Of a stretch of DNA of 64,000 bases, positions 7,741-17,144 are shown in pieces. Origin of the DNA: Haloparvum alkalitolerans. Its GTDB lineage: Archaea; Halobacteriota; Halobacteria; Halobacteriales; Haloferacaceae. The stretch's first letter is position 1. Each line of letters begins with the position of its first letter. The stretch spans positions 51,897 through 115,896 of the forward strand of contig NZ_JBNLIA010000007.1 in assembly GCF_050122995.1 (NCBI RefSeq). The letters run 5' to 3'. The notes under the pieces were generated by a model. That model was not told the origin of the DNA, did not search any database, and worked only from the letters and a program-made list of their open reading frames with translations. Both the position numbers and the translations under genes were made by a program.

Positions 7741-8487
7741 ATGCGCGAACTCGTCTTCGCTCTCGAATACGAGCCCGGCTGTAACAGGGTGGCGGACGCC
7801 CTCGCCGACCACCCCGACGCTCGCGTTCGCTCGCTCTCGCTGCACGCCACTGCCGAGCGTCTCTGGCGGGTCGACCATGCCACCGGTACGCCTGAGGCGC
7901 TCAACGCCATCGAGGACGCCTTTCTCAACGGCGACTACTACGCTGACTGTCTCGCCACCGAGGACTGCAACGCCACACAGACCACCCGCATCCTCGACCG
8001 CACGGACGACGCGCTCATCCTCTACTCAGATTGGGAGCGCACTCCGACCTGCGCCTCAGTCCCCCACATCGCTCGCGACCACCTCGGCGACGGCGTACTG
8101 TTCGAGACTCGTCACGAGGGCCGCCACTACACGTGGCGACTCATCCACTCCGGTGAGGGCGACGTGGCGGCGTTCTTCGACGCTCTCAAAGTCGCCGTCG
8201 GGGAGTGCGCCCAGATGGAGATGCTCCGCACAGCGGACACAACATCAGCTATGGGAAGCGACGGAACACCGAGTGGATTGCCTCCAGCCCAAGAGGCTGC
8301 TCTCCAGGCCGCCGTCGAACACGGCTACTACGAATCACCCCGCGAGGTCGATGTCGGCGAGCTCGCCGAGCATCTCGACGTGCCACGGTCAACACTCACC
8401 TACCGACTCCGTCGGGCGGAAGAACATTTGGCGAAGCAACATGTCGCCGGCGAGCGGGTAGCGGAAGAACGCCTGGCATCCCACTGA
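7741..8487 (+). CDS. bacterio-opsin-activator-type HTH-10 regulator, likely metal-responsive
   Basis: A 248-aa protein with an N-terminal ligand-sensing region (MRELVFALEYEPGCN...) and a C-terminal HTH-10 domain. The C-terminal half carries the family pattern AALQAAVEHGYYESPREVDV followed by ELAEHLDVPRSTLTYRLRRAEEHL. The N-terminal part has Cys at about residues 14, 77 and 83 and near the CASVPH stretch, which could bind metal. It lies 60 nt before the Zn/Cd-type ATPase gene on the same strand and is its probable regulator. The same regulator type occurs at 39184-39951. ATG 7741 is preferred to 7708 because MRELVF aligns with the start MREFVF of that paralogue. Confidence 0.82.
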   Translation: MRELVFALEYEPGCNRVADALADHPDARVRSLSLHATAERLWRVDHATGTPEALNAIEDAFLNGDYYADCLATEDCNATQTTRILDRTDDALILYSDWERTPTCASVPHIARDHLGDGVLFETRHEGRHYTWRLIHSGEGDVAAFFDALKVAVGECAQMEMLRTADTTSAMGSDGTPSGLPPAQEAALQAAVEHGYYESPREVDVGELAEHLDVPRSTLTYRLRRAEEHLAKQHVAGERVAEERLASH

Positions 8488-8495
8488 GGACCGTA

Positions 8496-8511
8496 GTTGG
8501 AATATTCCAAC
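8496..8511. promoter_or_regulatory. perfect palindrome in the ATPase promoter
   Basis: GTTGGAATATTCCAAC is a 16-bp perfect palindrome, 37 nt before the ATG at 8548. Its centre (AATATT) is also where a TATA box would lie. The left ten bases, GTTGGAATAT, recur in the promoter at 39151-39160 beside the other HTH-10 regulator. Confidence 0.6.
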
Positions 8512-8547
8512 AAAGACATATCGAACTCCCGCTCCTACCGTGACGTG

Positions 8548-10941
8548 ATGACAGAGAATCCGGACGCAGCAGGAGGAACGAACGGAGGCGGGCAGCGACG
8601 TGAGCTGACCGCCCGCCTCGTTGTCCCCGAGATGGACTGTCCCTCTTGCGCCCAAAAGGTGGACAAGAGCCTCCAGCGTGTCGACGGCATTACTGACGCC
8701 ACGCTCCAGACGACCACCGGCACGGCCAACGTCACGTACGATCCTGATCGGACTAGCGAAGCCGACGTAATCAAGGCGATTGAAGGTGCCGGCTACGAGG
8801 TCGTCGGGGGCTCGGACACCGAGGGCGATGATGAGGACAACCAGGTGACCGATGGCGTCGACATCGCGCCACCATCGGAGGTCTGGACGAGTCTTCGCGC
8901 GAAGAAGACGTGGCTCGGCGCGGCGTTCGTCACGCTCGGCCTCCTCTTCGAGTTCCTCCTCACCGGACAGAACGTCACGGTGGCGAGCGTCCTCGAGTAC
9001 CCGCTCCACATCGCAGATGTCCTGTTCCTCGGCGCCGTCGCGGCTAGTGGCATCCCAGTCGTCCGTAGCGGGTACTACTCTGCGAAGAACCGAAGCCTGG
9101 ACATCGACCTGCTGATGGGAACGGCGATCATCGCGGCGACCGGTATCGGCTACTTCGTCGAGGCCGCCACGCTGGCCGTCCTGTTCAGCATCGCCGAGCT
9201 GCTCGAGGACTACGCGATGGACAGGGCACGGGACTCCCTGCGCGAGTTGATGGAGCTGTCGCCCGATGAGGCGACCGTCCTTCGCGATGGTGAGGAAGTG
9301 ACCGTTCCCGCCGAGGAGGTCGACGTCGGTGAGACCGTCGTCGTCCGCCCCGGCGACAAGATTCCGCTCGACGGGACGGTCATCGAAGGCGAGAGTGCAG
9401 TCGACCAGTCGCCGATCACGGGCGAGAGCGTCCCCGTCGACAAGACCGCCGGCGACGAGGTCTACGCCGGCGCGATCAACGAGGAGGGGTACCTTGAGGT
9501 AGAGGTCACCTCGACCGCTGGCGATTCGACACTCTCGCGCATCATCGAGATGGTACAGGGCGCACAGGCGAAGAAGACCGAGTCTGAGCAGTTCGTCGAC
9601 CGCTTCTCCGGCTACTACACACCCCTCGTCGTCGTGCTGGCAATCCTGACCGCCGCTATCCCGCCGCTGGTTATCGCCGACCCCATCTCAGTTGACCTAG
9701 CCGGATATGGGTTCAGCTTCGCGGGCGACTGGCAGACGTGGTTCATCCGTGGGCTCACCCTGCTGGTAATCGCCTGCCCGTGTGCGTTCGTCATCTCCAC
9801 ACCCGTCTCGGTGGTGTCGGGCATCACTAGCGCCGCGAAGAACGGCGTCCTGATCAAGGGCGGAAACTACCTGGAAGCGATGGGCGAGGTCGACGCCGTC
9901 GCCGTCGACAAGACCGGGACGCTCACCAAGGGCGAACTCGCCGTCACCGACGTCGTTCCAGTCGGTGACACCACGGAGGACGATCTGCTCCGTCGCGCCG
10001 CCGGACTGGAGCGTCGCAGTGAGCATCCCATCGCTGCGGCGATTCTCACCCGCGCTGAGGAGACGGGCGTGGGTAACCTGCCCGACCCGACGGGTTTCGA
10101 GAGCCTCACCGGGAAGGGCATCCGCGGCGAGATCGACGGCGAGACGTACTATGCGGGCAAACCCGCGCTCTTCGAGGAACTGGGCTTCGACCTCGCTCGG
10201 GCACGCCGCGAGACGGACGGCGGCGTTATGGCGGAAGAGGCGGCCGAGGTCGACGACGGGGCGTTCGCCGAGGACGCGCTCGCCGCACTGGAGCGGGAGG
10301 GCAAGACGGTCGTCATCGTCGGAACGGAATCGGAGTTGCTGGGTGCCATCGCCATCGCCGACGAGGTGCGCCCGGCCTCGAAGCGGGCCGTCGAACGCCT
10401 GCACGAGCTGGGCGTCGAGCGCGTGGTGATGCTCACCGGCGACAACGAGGGCACCGCCCGCGCCATCGCCGAGCAGGTCGACGTCGACGAATACCGTGCC
10501 GAACTCCTGCCCGACGAGAAGGTCGATGCAGTCGAGGAACTGCAGGCGGAGTATGGGGAGGTCGCAATGGTCGGTGACGGGATCAACGACGCGCCGGCGC
10601 TCGCCACGGCAGAGGTCGGCATCGCGATGGGCGCGGCCGGCACCGACACCGCGCTCGAGACTGCGGACATCGCGCTGATGGGCGACGATGTCGGGAAGCT
10701 CCCGTACCTGTACGACCTGTCGCGTACGGCCAACGGCGTGATCCGGCAGAACATCTGGGCGAGCCTCGGCGTAAAGCTCCTGCTGGCGCTGGGCGTGCCG
10801 CTGGGTCTGGTCAGCGTTGCGTTGGCGGTCGTTGTCGGTGATATGGGGATGAGCCTCGGTGTCACCGGGAACGCGATGCGGTTGTCGCGAATCGCGCCTG
10901 AACGCATGGACGGTAAGACTGGCCAAGAAATGGGTGTATGA
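8548..10941 (+). CDS. zntA: P1B-type ATPase, Zn/Cd/Pb exporter class
   Basis: A 797-aa heavy-metal pump. An N-terminal metal-binding domain holds CPSC at residues 31-34. The membrane CPC motif is at residues 410-412 within ACPCAFVISTPVSVV. The A-domain TGES, the phosphorylated Asp in DKTGTLT (residue about 454), the SEHP nucleotide-binding motif and GDGINDAPAL are all present. The CPC followed by FVISTP fits the P1B-2 (Zn2+/Cd2+) class better than the Cu class. The frame extends to a TTG at 8497, but that codon lies inside the promoter palindrome, so ATG 8548 is used. The upstream HTH-10 gene probably controls it. Confidence 0.9.
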   Translation: MTENPDAAGGTNGGGQRRELTARLVVPEMDCPSCAQKVDKSLQRVDGITDATLQTTTGTANVTYDPDRTSEADVIKAIEGAGYEVVGGSDTEGDDEDNQVTDGVDIAPPSEVWTSLRAKKTWLGAAFVTLGLLFEFLLTGQNVTVASVLEYPLHIADVLFLGAVAASGIPVVRSGYYSAKNRSLDIDLLMGTAIIAATGIGYFVEAATLAVLFSIAELLEDYAMDRARDSLRELMELSPDEATVLRDGEEVTVPAEEVDVGETVVVRPGDKIPLDGTVIEGESAVDQSPITGESVPVDKTAGDEVYAGAINEEGYLEVEVTSTAGDSTLSRIIEMVQGAQAKKTESEQFVDRFSGYYTPLVVVLAILTAAIPPLVIADPISVDLAGYGFSFAGDWQTWFIRGLTLLVIACPCAFVISTPVSVVSGITSAAKNGVLIKGGNYLEAMGEVDAVAVDKTGTLTKGELAVTDVVPVGDTTEDDLLRRAAGLERRSEHPIAAAILTRAEETGVGNLPDPTGFESLTGKGIRGEIDGETYYAGKPALFEELGFDLARARRETDGGVMAEEAAEVDDGAFAEDALAALEREGKTVVIVGTESELLGAIAIADEVRPASKRAVERLHELGVERVVMLTGDNEGTARAIAEQVDVDEYRAELLPDEKVDAVEELQAEYGEVAMVGDGINDAPALATAEVGIAMGAAGTDTALETADIALMGDDVGKLPYLYDLSRTANGVIRQNIWASLGVKLLLALGVPLGLVSVALAVVVGDMGMSLGVTGNAMRLSRIAPERMDGKTGQEMGV

Positions 10942-11127
10942 ACCCATGAAGACTAGCGAGAAAGACAGTGCCACCTTATGCAGAACTGTGTCACTCGTCG
11001 AACACGAGAGCAACGAGCTCTCTGAACCCCTTCGGGCAGGTCCAACGAACACGTCGAACTGCTCGAATCCCGTCTCCCGAGAACGGGAACAAGAATAAGG
11101 TTACTCCGTTTGAAATCTTCCACAATA

Positions 11128-13917
11128 ATGAACCCTTTCAATGCGATCCGCGAGTTCGAAGCCGATGGAACGACCTACAAAATGGCCGACCTCACCGTCC
11201 TCGAAGAGGAAGGCCTCTGTGAACTTGACAAACTCCCGGTCAGTATCCGTGTTATGCTTGAATCCGTCCTCCGTAACGCCGACGGGGAGGACATTACCGA
11301 GGACGACATCCGGGCCCTCGCTGGCTGGCAACCGGACGTTCCCGACGCCGACATCCCGTTCCAGCCGTCCCGGGTTATCCTCCAGGACCTCACCGGCGTC
11401 CCCGCCGTTGTAGACCTCGCGGCACTCCGATCGGCCGTCGAACGCAAGGACCGCGACCCAACCCTCGTCGAACCCGAAGTCCCCATCGACCTGGTCATCG
11501 ACCACAGCGTCCAAGTGGACTACTTCGGCAACGAGGACGCCTACGAGAAGAACGTCGAACTCGAATACGAGCGCAACAGCGAACGGTACCGGGCGCTGAA
11601 GTGGGCGCAAAACGCCTTCGACGACTTCAGTGTCGTGCCGCCAGGGACGGGTATCGTCCACCAGGTGAATCTGGAGTATCTCGGGCAAGTCGTCCACGAA
11701 CGCGAGCAGAACGGCGAGAACTGGCTGTTCCCAGACACCCTCGTCGGGACCGACAGCCACACGCCGATGATTGGTGGCATCGGCGTCGTCGGCTGGGGCG
11801 TCGGCGGTATTGAAGCCGAAGCCGCGATGCTCGGCCAGCCCATCACGATGAACCTCCCCGAGGTTGTCGGCGTGAAACTCACAGGTGAACTCCCCGAGGG
11901 TGCGACGGCGACTGACCTCGTACTGCACGTCACCGAACTGCTGCGGGATGTCGGTGTTGTCGATCGATTCGTTGAGTTCTATGGGCCCGCCGTGGAGACG
12001 CTGACTGTTCCTGATCGGGCGACAATCGCGAATATGGCGCCCGAGCAGGGCTCGACCATCAGCATGTTCCCCGTCGACGAGGCCACCTTGGACTACCTCG
12101 AACTGACGGGCCGCGACGAGGACCACATCGAGCTCGTCCGAAAGTATCTGGACGCCCAGGGGCTGTTCGGTGAGCAGAACCCCGAGTACACCGAGACGGT
12201 CGAACTGGACCTCTCGACCGTGACGCCGAGTCTCGCCGGCCCCAAGAAACCCCAGTCCCGCGTCGAGATGGGTGACATGCGAACCCACTTCCGGGAATTA
12301 CTCCACGGCGAGTTCGAGGACGAACTCGACGACGCTGACGAGGAGGCGCTGGCCCGGTGGCTCGGTGAGAGCGACCAATCGATGGGGCAGACCGACGGCG
12401 GCAAGGCGGTCGTGGACACCGGTCGAGACCGCCCCGACCTCGACCCTCTCACGAAGCGCGCCTCCGTGAATATCGACGGCAACGACGTCGAAATCGGGCA
12501 CGGGAGCGTCGTCGTTAGCGCCATCACCAGCTGTACCAACACGTCGAATCCCTCCGTGATGCTGGCAGCCGGGCTCCTGGCGAAAAACGCCGTCGAGCGT
12601 GGCCTCGACGTCCCGGACTACGTTAAGACAAGCCTCGCGCCCGGCAGCCGCGTCGTCACCCAGTACCTCGAAGCATCGGGGCTGTTGCCATACCTCGAAG
12701 ACCTGGGTTACAACGTCGTGGGCTACGGCTGTACGACCTGCATCGGGAACGCAGGGCCGCTCCCGGAGCCGATCGAGACCGCTATCGACGAACACGACCT
12801 CTGGACGACGAGCGTACTCTCCGGGAATCGGAACTTCGAGGCGCGCATCCATCCAAAAGTGCGCGCGAACTACCTCGCCAGCCCGCCGCTGGTGGTGGCG
12901 TACGGGCTCGCTGGGCGGATGGACATCGATCTGGAGCAGGACCCGCTGGGGTACGACGAGGACGGCAACCCGGTCTATCTGGCGGACCTCTGGCCAGACA
13001 GCGACGAGATCCACGAAGCCGTCCACGACTTCGTCGACCCGTCGATGTTCGAGGAGAAGTACGCCGAAGTGTTCGAAGGCGACGAGCGATGGGACGCGCT
13101 GGAGGCCCCGACGGGCGAGGTCTACGAGTGGGACGAGGACTCGACATACATCCGGGAGCCGCCGTTCTTCAAAGATTTCCCGCTGGAGAAACCCAGCGTC
13201 TCTAACGTCGAGGATGCACGGTGTCTGCTAACGCTGGGTGACACGGTTACGACTGACCACATCAGTCCTGCCGGGCCGTTCGGGACGGATCAGCCGGCCG
13301 GCCAGTGGCTGATGGACCACGGTGTCGAGCCCCACGAGTTCAACACGTACGGTGCCCGCCGGGGTAACCACGAGGTGATGATGCGAGGCACGTTCGCCAA
13401 CGTCCGCATCGAGAATCAGATGCTCGACGACGTCGAGGGCGGGTACACCATCCACCATCCGACTGGTGAGCAGACGACCGTGTTCGAGGCCAGCCAGCGG
13501 TACCGCGAGGAGGGAACTCCACTCGTCGTGATGGCGGGCGAGGAGTTCGGGACTGGGTCGAGCCGTGACTGGGCGGCGAAGGGGACCGACCTTCTCGGTG
13601 TTCGTGCGACCATCGCGGAAAGCTACGAGCGCATCTATCGGGACAATCTCGTCGGAATGGGTGTGTTGCCGTTGCAGTTCCAGGACGGTGACTCCTGGGA
13701 GGCGCTTGGATTGGACGGGTCAGAGGTCTACACGATCTACGGGTTGGACGACGAGTTGGAGCCGATGGCCGAGTTGACGGTGACTGCGGAGCGGTCGGAC
13801 GGGTCGTCGGTTGAGTTCCCGGTGACGGCCCAGGTGGGCACACCTGCCGGGGTGCGATACATCGAACACGGCGGCATCCTACACTACGTCCTTCGACAGC
13901 TGCTAACCGAATCGTGA
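11128..13917 (+). CDS. acnA: aconitate hydratase (AcnA type)
   Basis: A 929-aa enzyme that isomerises citrate and isocitrate in the TCA cycle. The [4Fe-4S] cluster ligands are visible: Cys469 in TSCTNTSNPS, and Cys535 and Cys538 in GYGCTTCIGNAG. The swivelling C-terminal domain carries the conserved FGTGSSRDWAAKG loop. The length and domain order match the cytosolic AcnA/IRP type. ATG 11128 starts MNPFNAIREFEADG, with no convincing longer alternative. It has its own promoter region downstream of the metal ATPase. On a plasmid this is likely an extra copy of a housekeeping enzyme; whether a chromosomal copy exists cannot be told here. Confidence 0.95.
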   Translation: MNPFNAIREFEADGTTYKMADLTVLEEEGLCELDKLPVSIRVMLESVLRNADGEDITEDDIRALAGWQPDVPDADIPFQPSRVILQDLTGVPAVVDLAALRSAVERKDRDPTLVEPEVPIDLVIDHSVQVDYFGNEDAYEKNVELEYERNSERYRALKWAQNAFDDFSVVPPGTGIVHQVNLEYLGQVVHEREQNGENWLFPDTLVGTDSHTPMIGGIGVVGWGVGGIEAEAAMLGQPITMNLPEVVGVKLTGELPEGATATDLVLHVTELLRDVGVVDRFVEFYGPAVETLTVPDRATIANMAPEQGSTISMFPVDEATLDYLELTGRDEDHIELVRKYLDAQGLFGEQNPEYTETVELDLSTVTPSLAGPKKPQSRVEMGDMRTHFRELLHGEFEDELDDADEEALARWLGESDQSMGQTDGGKAVVDTGRDRPDLDPLTKRASVNIDGNDVEIGHGSVVVSAITSCTNTSNPSVMLAAGLLAKNAVERGLDVPDYVKTSLAPGSRVVTQYLEASGLLPYLEDLGYNVVGYGCTTCIGNAGPLPEPIETAIDEHDLWTTSVLSGNRNFEARIHPKVRANYLASPPLVVAYGLAGRMDIDLEQDPLGYDEDGNPVYLADLWPDSDEIHEAVHDFVDPSMFEEKYAEVFEGDERWDALEAPTGEVYEWDEDSTYIREPPFFKDFPLEKPSVSNVEDARCLLTLGDTVTTDHISPAGPFGTDQPAGQWLMDHGVEPHEFNTYGARRGNHEVMMRGTFANVRIENQMLDDVEGGYTIHHPTGEQTTVFEASQRYREEGTPLVVMAGEEFGTGSSRDWAAKGTDLLGVRATIAESYERIYRDNLVGMGVLPLQFQDGDSWEALGLDGSEVYTIYGLDDELEPMAELTVTAERSDGSSVEFPVTAQVGTPAGVRYIEHGGILHYVLRQLLTES

Positions 13918-14145
13918 CGCTTTCAAAGTGTCTCCTCGACCAGTAAGATCGCGAATTTCCGATTCCGTCGCTCGGAATTAGCGTAGCCCTCTGAAACGGC
14001 ACATCGTGTTTTGTGCGTGAATACATCTCAAGAGTGTTTCCAGTTCAATCAACGGTAAAATGACCATCGTAGCTTTCACACCCGATACCGTAGCGATCAC
14101 CGTCGAGTGGGCGAACAATATCCTGTGATCGAGTGAGGCCAGAGT

Positions 14146-14180
14146 TGTTTATTCCGCGCCGGCGATGGGTGCCGGCGCAG
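14146..14180 (+). repeat. leader hairpin copy 5
   Basis: TGTTTATTCC, then GCGCCGG, loop CGATGGGTG, then CCGGCGC: a perfect 7-bp stem. It precedes the truncated gene at 14230 by 50 nt. Confidence 0.7.
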
Positions 14181-14229
14181 CTGGAGCGAGCAACGATTCC
14201 CGGTGCGTCGGCGTTTCGAGGTGTTCGAG

Positions 14230-14439
14230 ATGCATATGGTGATTTACGCACTGGTAGAGGCATCGACGCACGACGACGCGCTGGCCACCGGAAAGTCGGT
14301 GTTCGACCGCTTGGTCGGCGCGGACCCACACGCCGGCGCCGTCTTCGAACGAAGTCACCGTAACTCTCAGAGCCAGACGGCGTCGCCAACATTCAAATAC
14401 GAAACCGGGGATACCCGGGAGCGCATCGATGGGCGATAA
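14230..14439 (+). pseudogene. 5' fragment of a paralogue of the 17145 gene
   Basis: The first 38 or so residues (MHMVIYALVEASTHDDALAT and on to VFDRLVG and AGAVFE) match the start of the 163-aa protein at 17145. The similarity stops near 14346. The remaining frame runs through the promoter of the next gene to a stop at 14439. Both copies carry a leader hairpin upstream, so the duplicated unit included the leader. It is a truncated duplicate and probably non-functional. Confidence 0.65.
14392..14400 (+). promoter_or_regulatory. TATA-like element of the 14429 gene
   Basis: TTCAAATAC followed by GAAACCGGGG lies about 30 nt before ATG 14429. The block closely matches the promoter of the unrelated gene at 3457. 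Confidence 0.5.
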
Positions 14440-14590
14440 CGATCTCAAAGCCGTCGAGGACGACCGTGAGGGACTTCAGAGTCTGTTGGTCGAACAAGCA
14501 CAGGCAGGCGTTCCAGAGCAAGTCCTCGTCGGGCTTCTCCGAGAACAGGCCGCCGAGATCGAACGGTTCGGCTACATTCCGCGCCGATGA
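14429..14590 (+). CDS. 53-aa helical small protein
   Basis: MGDNDLKAVEDDREGLQSLL... ends in a basic FGYIPRR tail. It looks like two amphipathic helices and is acidic overall. It has a good promoter (TTCAAATAC at 14392) and sits 32 nt before the tnpB start, so it lies just outside the left end of that element. Function unknown. Confidence 0.6.
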   Translation: MGDNDLKAVEDDREGLQSLLVEQAQAGVPEQVLVGLLREQAAEIERFGYIPRR

Positions 14591-14622
14591 GAGCGACCCG
14601 ACCAGCAGGAAATAAGCAAGCG

Positions 14623-15885
14623 ATGAAACGGATCAATACTTTCGAGGTGCGTCCCCGCTCGGAGTCGGATGAGGCCCTCCTACAAGACGTCATGGACGCG
14701 ACGGCGAGCTTCTGGAACGAGCTGACCTATGCCCGCCGCCAGCGGTTCTTCGATGACGAGAACATCTGGGAGGCTAATGAGTTTCGCGGACAGTACAAAG
14801 GCCAACTCGGCGCTGCCGGCGTCCAGACGGTGACACGAAAGAACAACGCCGCCTGGAAGTCGTTTTTCGCGCTATTGGAAAGCGGTGAAGACGCGTCCCC
14901 ACCGGGCTACTGGGGGAATCAAGAGGACGGGCGAGATCTCCGGCTGTTCGTTCGGAACGATTCGTACGAGATCGAGTGGGGCGACTACTCCCGGGTCGAA
15001 ATTCCGGTCGGCCAGGATCTCAAAGAGAAGTATGGATTGGGGTACTACGAACGGCTCCGGCTGGAGGTGCGTGGCGATCCGAAGTGGTCCGGCGAACAGG
15101 GGCGACTGGAAATTCAATACGACGAGGTTGAAGGCACCTATCGAGCATATCAACCAGTCTCAGTCGACGACTCGGAACTGGATTCACCACTGGCTTCGGA
15201 AGAAGCCGCCCTCGATTTAGGTGCCAACAATCTCGTTGCCTGTACGACCACGACAGGGGAACAGTACCTCTACGACGGTGAGGAGCTGTTCGAGCAGTTC
15301 CGATCGACGACCGAAGAGATCGCGCGCCTGTCGTCCAAGCTGCCGCCAGAGCGGGACACGAGCCAGCGAATCCGCCGGCTCTACCGCAAACGCTCCCGCC
15401 GGCGGACCCATGCCCAGAAGGCCCTCATCCGTGACCTCGTTGAACGATTGCACGACGAGGGGATCGCAACGGTGCACATCGGCGACCTCACCGGCGTCAT
15501 CGAAATCCAACCATCCCCTGAAATCAACGAGAAGCTGGAGAACTTTTGGGCGTTCAAGCAGTTCGTCGATCAGCTGCGGTCCGTCTGTGAGGAGTATGGG
15601 ATCGAGGTAGTGGAGAAGAGTGAGGCATGGACGAGCCAGACGTGTCCGGAGTGCGGGGAGCAAGCCGAGACAGTTCGGCATCGAGAGACCCTGACCTGCC
15701 CCTGCGGGTTCGAGGGACACGCCGATCTCACAGCCGCAAAGACGTTCCTCCGGCGGAACACCGAGCAGCAAGTCAGGCCGATGGCGCGGCCCGTGCGGTT
15801 CCAGTGGGACAATCACGAGTGGCGTTCGACCACAGACGCCCCTGAGCTCGGGACAAATCCCAACGAACAGCGCACAAACCCGTAA
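14623..15885 (+). CDS. tnpB: TnpB-type RNA-guided nuclease homologue (IS1341-like, no tnpA)
   Basis: A 420-aa TnpB of the IS200/IS605 superfamily. It has the N-terminal OrfB region (MKRINTFEVRP) and the RuvC-like core. The first catalytic Asp is in ALDLGANN and the last in GHADLTAAKTF. A four-Cys zinc ribbon (CPEC...CPCG) sits between them. At the RuvC-II position, where TnpB normally has Glu (pattern hhhEDL), this protein has HIGDLTG, that is Gly. No transposase gene tnpA is adjacent, so mobility would depend on one elsewhere. ATG 14623 is chosen over 14587 because homologues start at the MKR..F motif. Confidence 0.85.
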   Translation: MKRINTFEVRPRSESDEALLQDVMDATASFWNELTYARRQRFFDDENIWEANEFRGQYKGQLGAAGVQTVTRKNNAAWKSFFALLESGEDASPPGYWGNQEDGRDLRLFVRNDSYEIEWGDYSRVEIPVGQDLKEKYGLGYYERLRLEVRGDPKWSGEQGRLEIQYDEVEGTYRAYQPVSVDDSELDSPLASEEAALDLGANNLVACTTTTGEQYLYDGEELFEQFRSTTEEIARLSSKLPPERDTSQRIRRLYRKRSRRRTHAQKALIRDLVERLHDEGIATVHIGDLTGVIEIQPSPEINEKLENFWAFKQFVDQLRSVCEEYGIEVVEKSEAWTSQTCPECGEQAETVRHRETLTCPCGFEGHADLTAAKTFLRRNTEQQVRPMARPVRFQWDNHEWRSTTDAPELGTNPNEQRTNP

Positions 15886-15946
15886 GTCACTCCCGTGGAA
15901 CTCTGCTTCCAGCGTGGGGGATCCTCGATTCGAGGTGGACGTCAAT
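15840..15946 (+). ncRNA. putative omega-RNA/right end of the tnpB element at 14623
   Basis: After the tnpB stop, a CTCCCGTGG...CCAGCGTGGGGG imperfect hairpin is followed by GGTGGACGTCAA. This matches the usual right-end layout of haloarchaeal IS1341-type elements, where the guide RNA ends at the element border. The exact ends are inferred. Confidence 0.4.
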
Positions 15947-16177
15947 ACGTTACGTTTGACGAAGAGGAGAGAAGTGACCCAATTCAGGAATATCGGCTCT
16001 ATTGGACTGAGCGGTTACGGAGATTTATTTTCGAGTGTCAGATACTGAGATAGCTACTCAGTGTACTTGCGTACTGAACGATTCAGGGATGATGATTCCA
16101 GCCAAGAATGGCTGAACCGTCCGAATACTATACGAATAGAACAAAACCGATTACTAACTCCAGTAATAGACATCACT

Positions 16178-16342
16178 ATGACCGATCAGGAACTAAATCT
16201 TGCTGCTGTGTTAGTGGGTATACAATTGACGCTTGTCGCAATCTATCTGGCGGTCGTCGGTAGCCCGGGAGGTGTCCTATCTGGGGTCAGCATCATCTTA
16301 GCGGTCATAGGGACGATTGTTTCCGCAGCGAACCTGTACTGA
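16178..16342 (+). CDS. 54-aa membrane protein with two transmembrane helices
   Basis: MTDQELNLAAVLVGIQLTLV... and a second hydrophobic helix (SGVSIILAVIGTIVSAANLY) make a small hairpin membrane protein. The frame is open to 16061, but the upstream residues are not hydrophobic and the DNA there is AT-rich intergenic, so 16178 is preferred. The surrounding 16.0-17.0 kb is clearly lower in GC than its flanks. It precedes the Tat-type lipoprotein and may share an origin with it. Confidence 0.55.
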   Translation: MTDQELNLAAVLVGIQLTLVAIYLAVVGSPGGVLSGVSIILAVIGTIVSAANLY

Positions 16343-16475
16343 CAGACGCTTCGTCTGTATTGCTCAATTCAGGGGATAGAATTGGCAGTATTACCTATAC
16401 TTTGGTTTGTAAAACCCCGTAGGCTCATCACGATAGTCATCCGTTATTTATACTTCAAGAGCAAGGGCTTTAGAT

Positions 16476-16982
16476 ATGGTTTCAGCTGACCGACGGGCGT
16501 TCGTTCAAAACCTCTCAATCACAGCAATATGCTTACTTGGAGGTTGTCTTGGACGTACTCGTCAGTCAGGACCGGACCGCCCTATTGAATCACAATCAGT
16601 CCGGACAATGGACCCAGTCCGAACTAATGGGGATACGGTTCGTGTTTCCCAATCAGAAGCCACGGCGCAGGACCCCGTAGACATACTCAAGTCTGCTGTT
16701 TCAAATAAATCGGATTGTATCGTTGGCGAAATACCGGCTAAGCCATATAACTCGGGATTGCTGATAACGACAAAGACGACCGTCAGGTCACTGGACAACA
16801 CGAATGTTGCCTTTCCCTCACCGGCATATGAACACCTGAAAGAGATTGCTCCCAGCTCCATAGTCGTAACTTCGGCAGGTGAGGGCAATACTACCCCGGA
16901 CGAGAATCCGGTGTACATCAAGGCTGTGTTAGAAGAAGGTGACAGCGAGGAGGTTATACCAAGCATGACGGACACCTGTTGA
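16476..16982 (+). CDS. secreted Tat-type lipoprotein of unknown function
   Basis: The 168-aa product begins with a twin-arginine signal (ADRRAFVQNLS) and a lipobox LLGGC, with the lipidated Cys at about residue 24. Haloarchaea export most lipoproteins through Tat, so it is probably anchored on the outer face of the membrane. The mature part has Cys at about residue 85 and a C-terminal Cys that could pair. No domain is recognised. The gene is AT-rich compared with its surroundings. Confidence 0.7.
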   Translation: MVSADRRAFVQNLSITAICLLGGCLGRTRQSGPDRPIESQSVRTMDPVRTNGDTVRVSQSEATAQDPVDILKSAVSNKSDCIVGEIPAKPYNSGLLITTKTTVRSLDNTNVAFPSPAYEHLKEIAPSSIVVTSAGEGNTTPDENPVYIKAVLEEGDSEEVIPSMTDTC

Positions 16983-17075
16983 GTCCGCACTCTGTACTGA
17001 ACGAATCCACCCCAGCGGTACGGAATGTGACACCTATTGCCTGAGGTACCCTGAATCATCGTCCTCTCTGGAATC

Positions 17076-17108
17076 TGTCTATTCGCGCCAGCGAGAGAAT
17101 GGCGCGCG
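17076..17108 (+). repeat. leader hairpin copy 6 (variant loop)
   Basis: TGTCTATT, then CGCGCC, loop AGCGAGAGAAT, then GGCGCG. The 6-bp stem is perfect, but the loop has lost the G-run. It sits 36 nt before ATG 17145. Confidence 0.5.
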
Positions 17109-17144
17109 TCGGTGACCGTACCGACGAGCGTTAGAGTGATTCAG

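Noticed and set aside
8497..8547. TTG start that would add 17 residues to the Zn/Cd ATPase
   Set aside because: The TTG lies inside the 16-bp promoter palindrome; the usual start for this family is close to MTENPD at 8548.
9697..11052. 451-aa minus-strand frame opposite the ATPase
   Set aside because: It is an antisense shadow of the ATPase codons in GC-rich DNA, with no recognisable domain or promoter.
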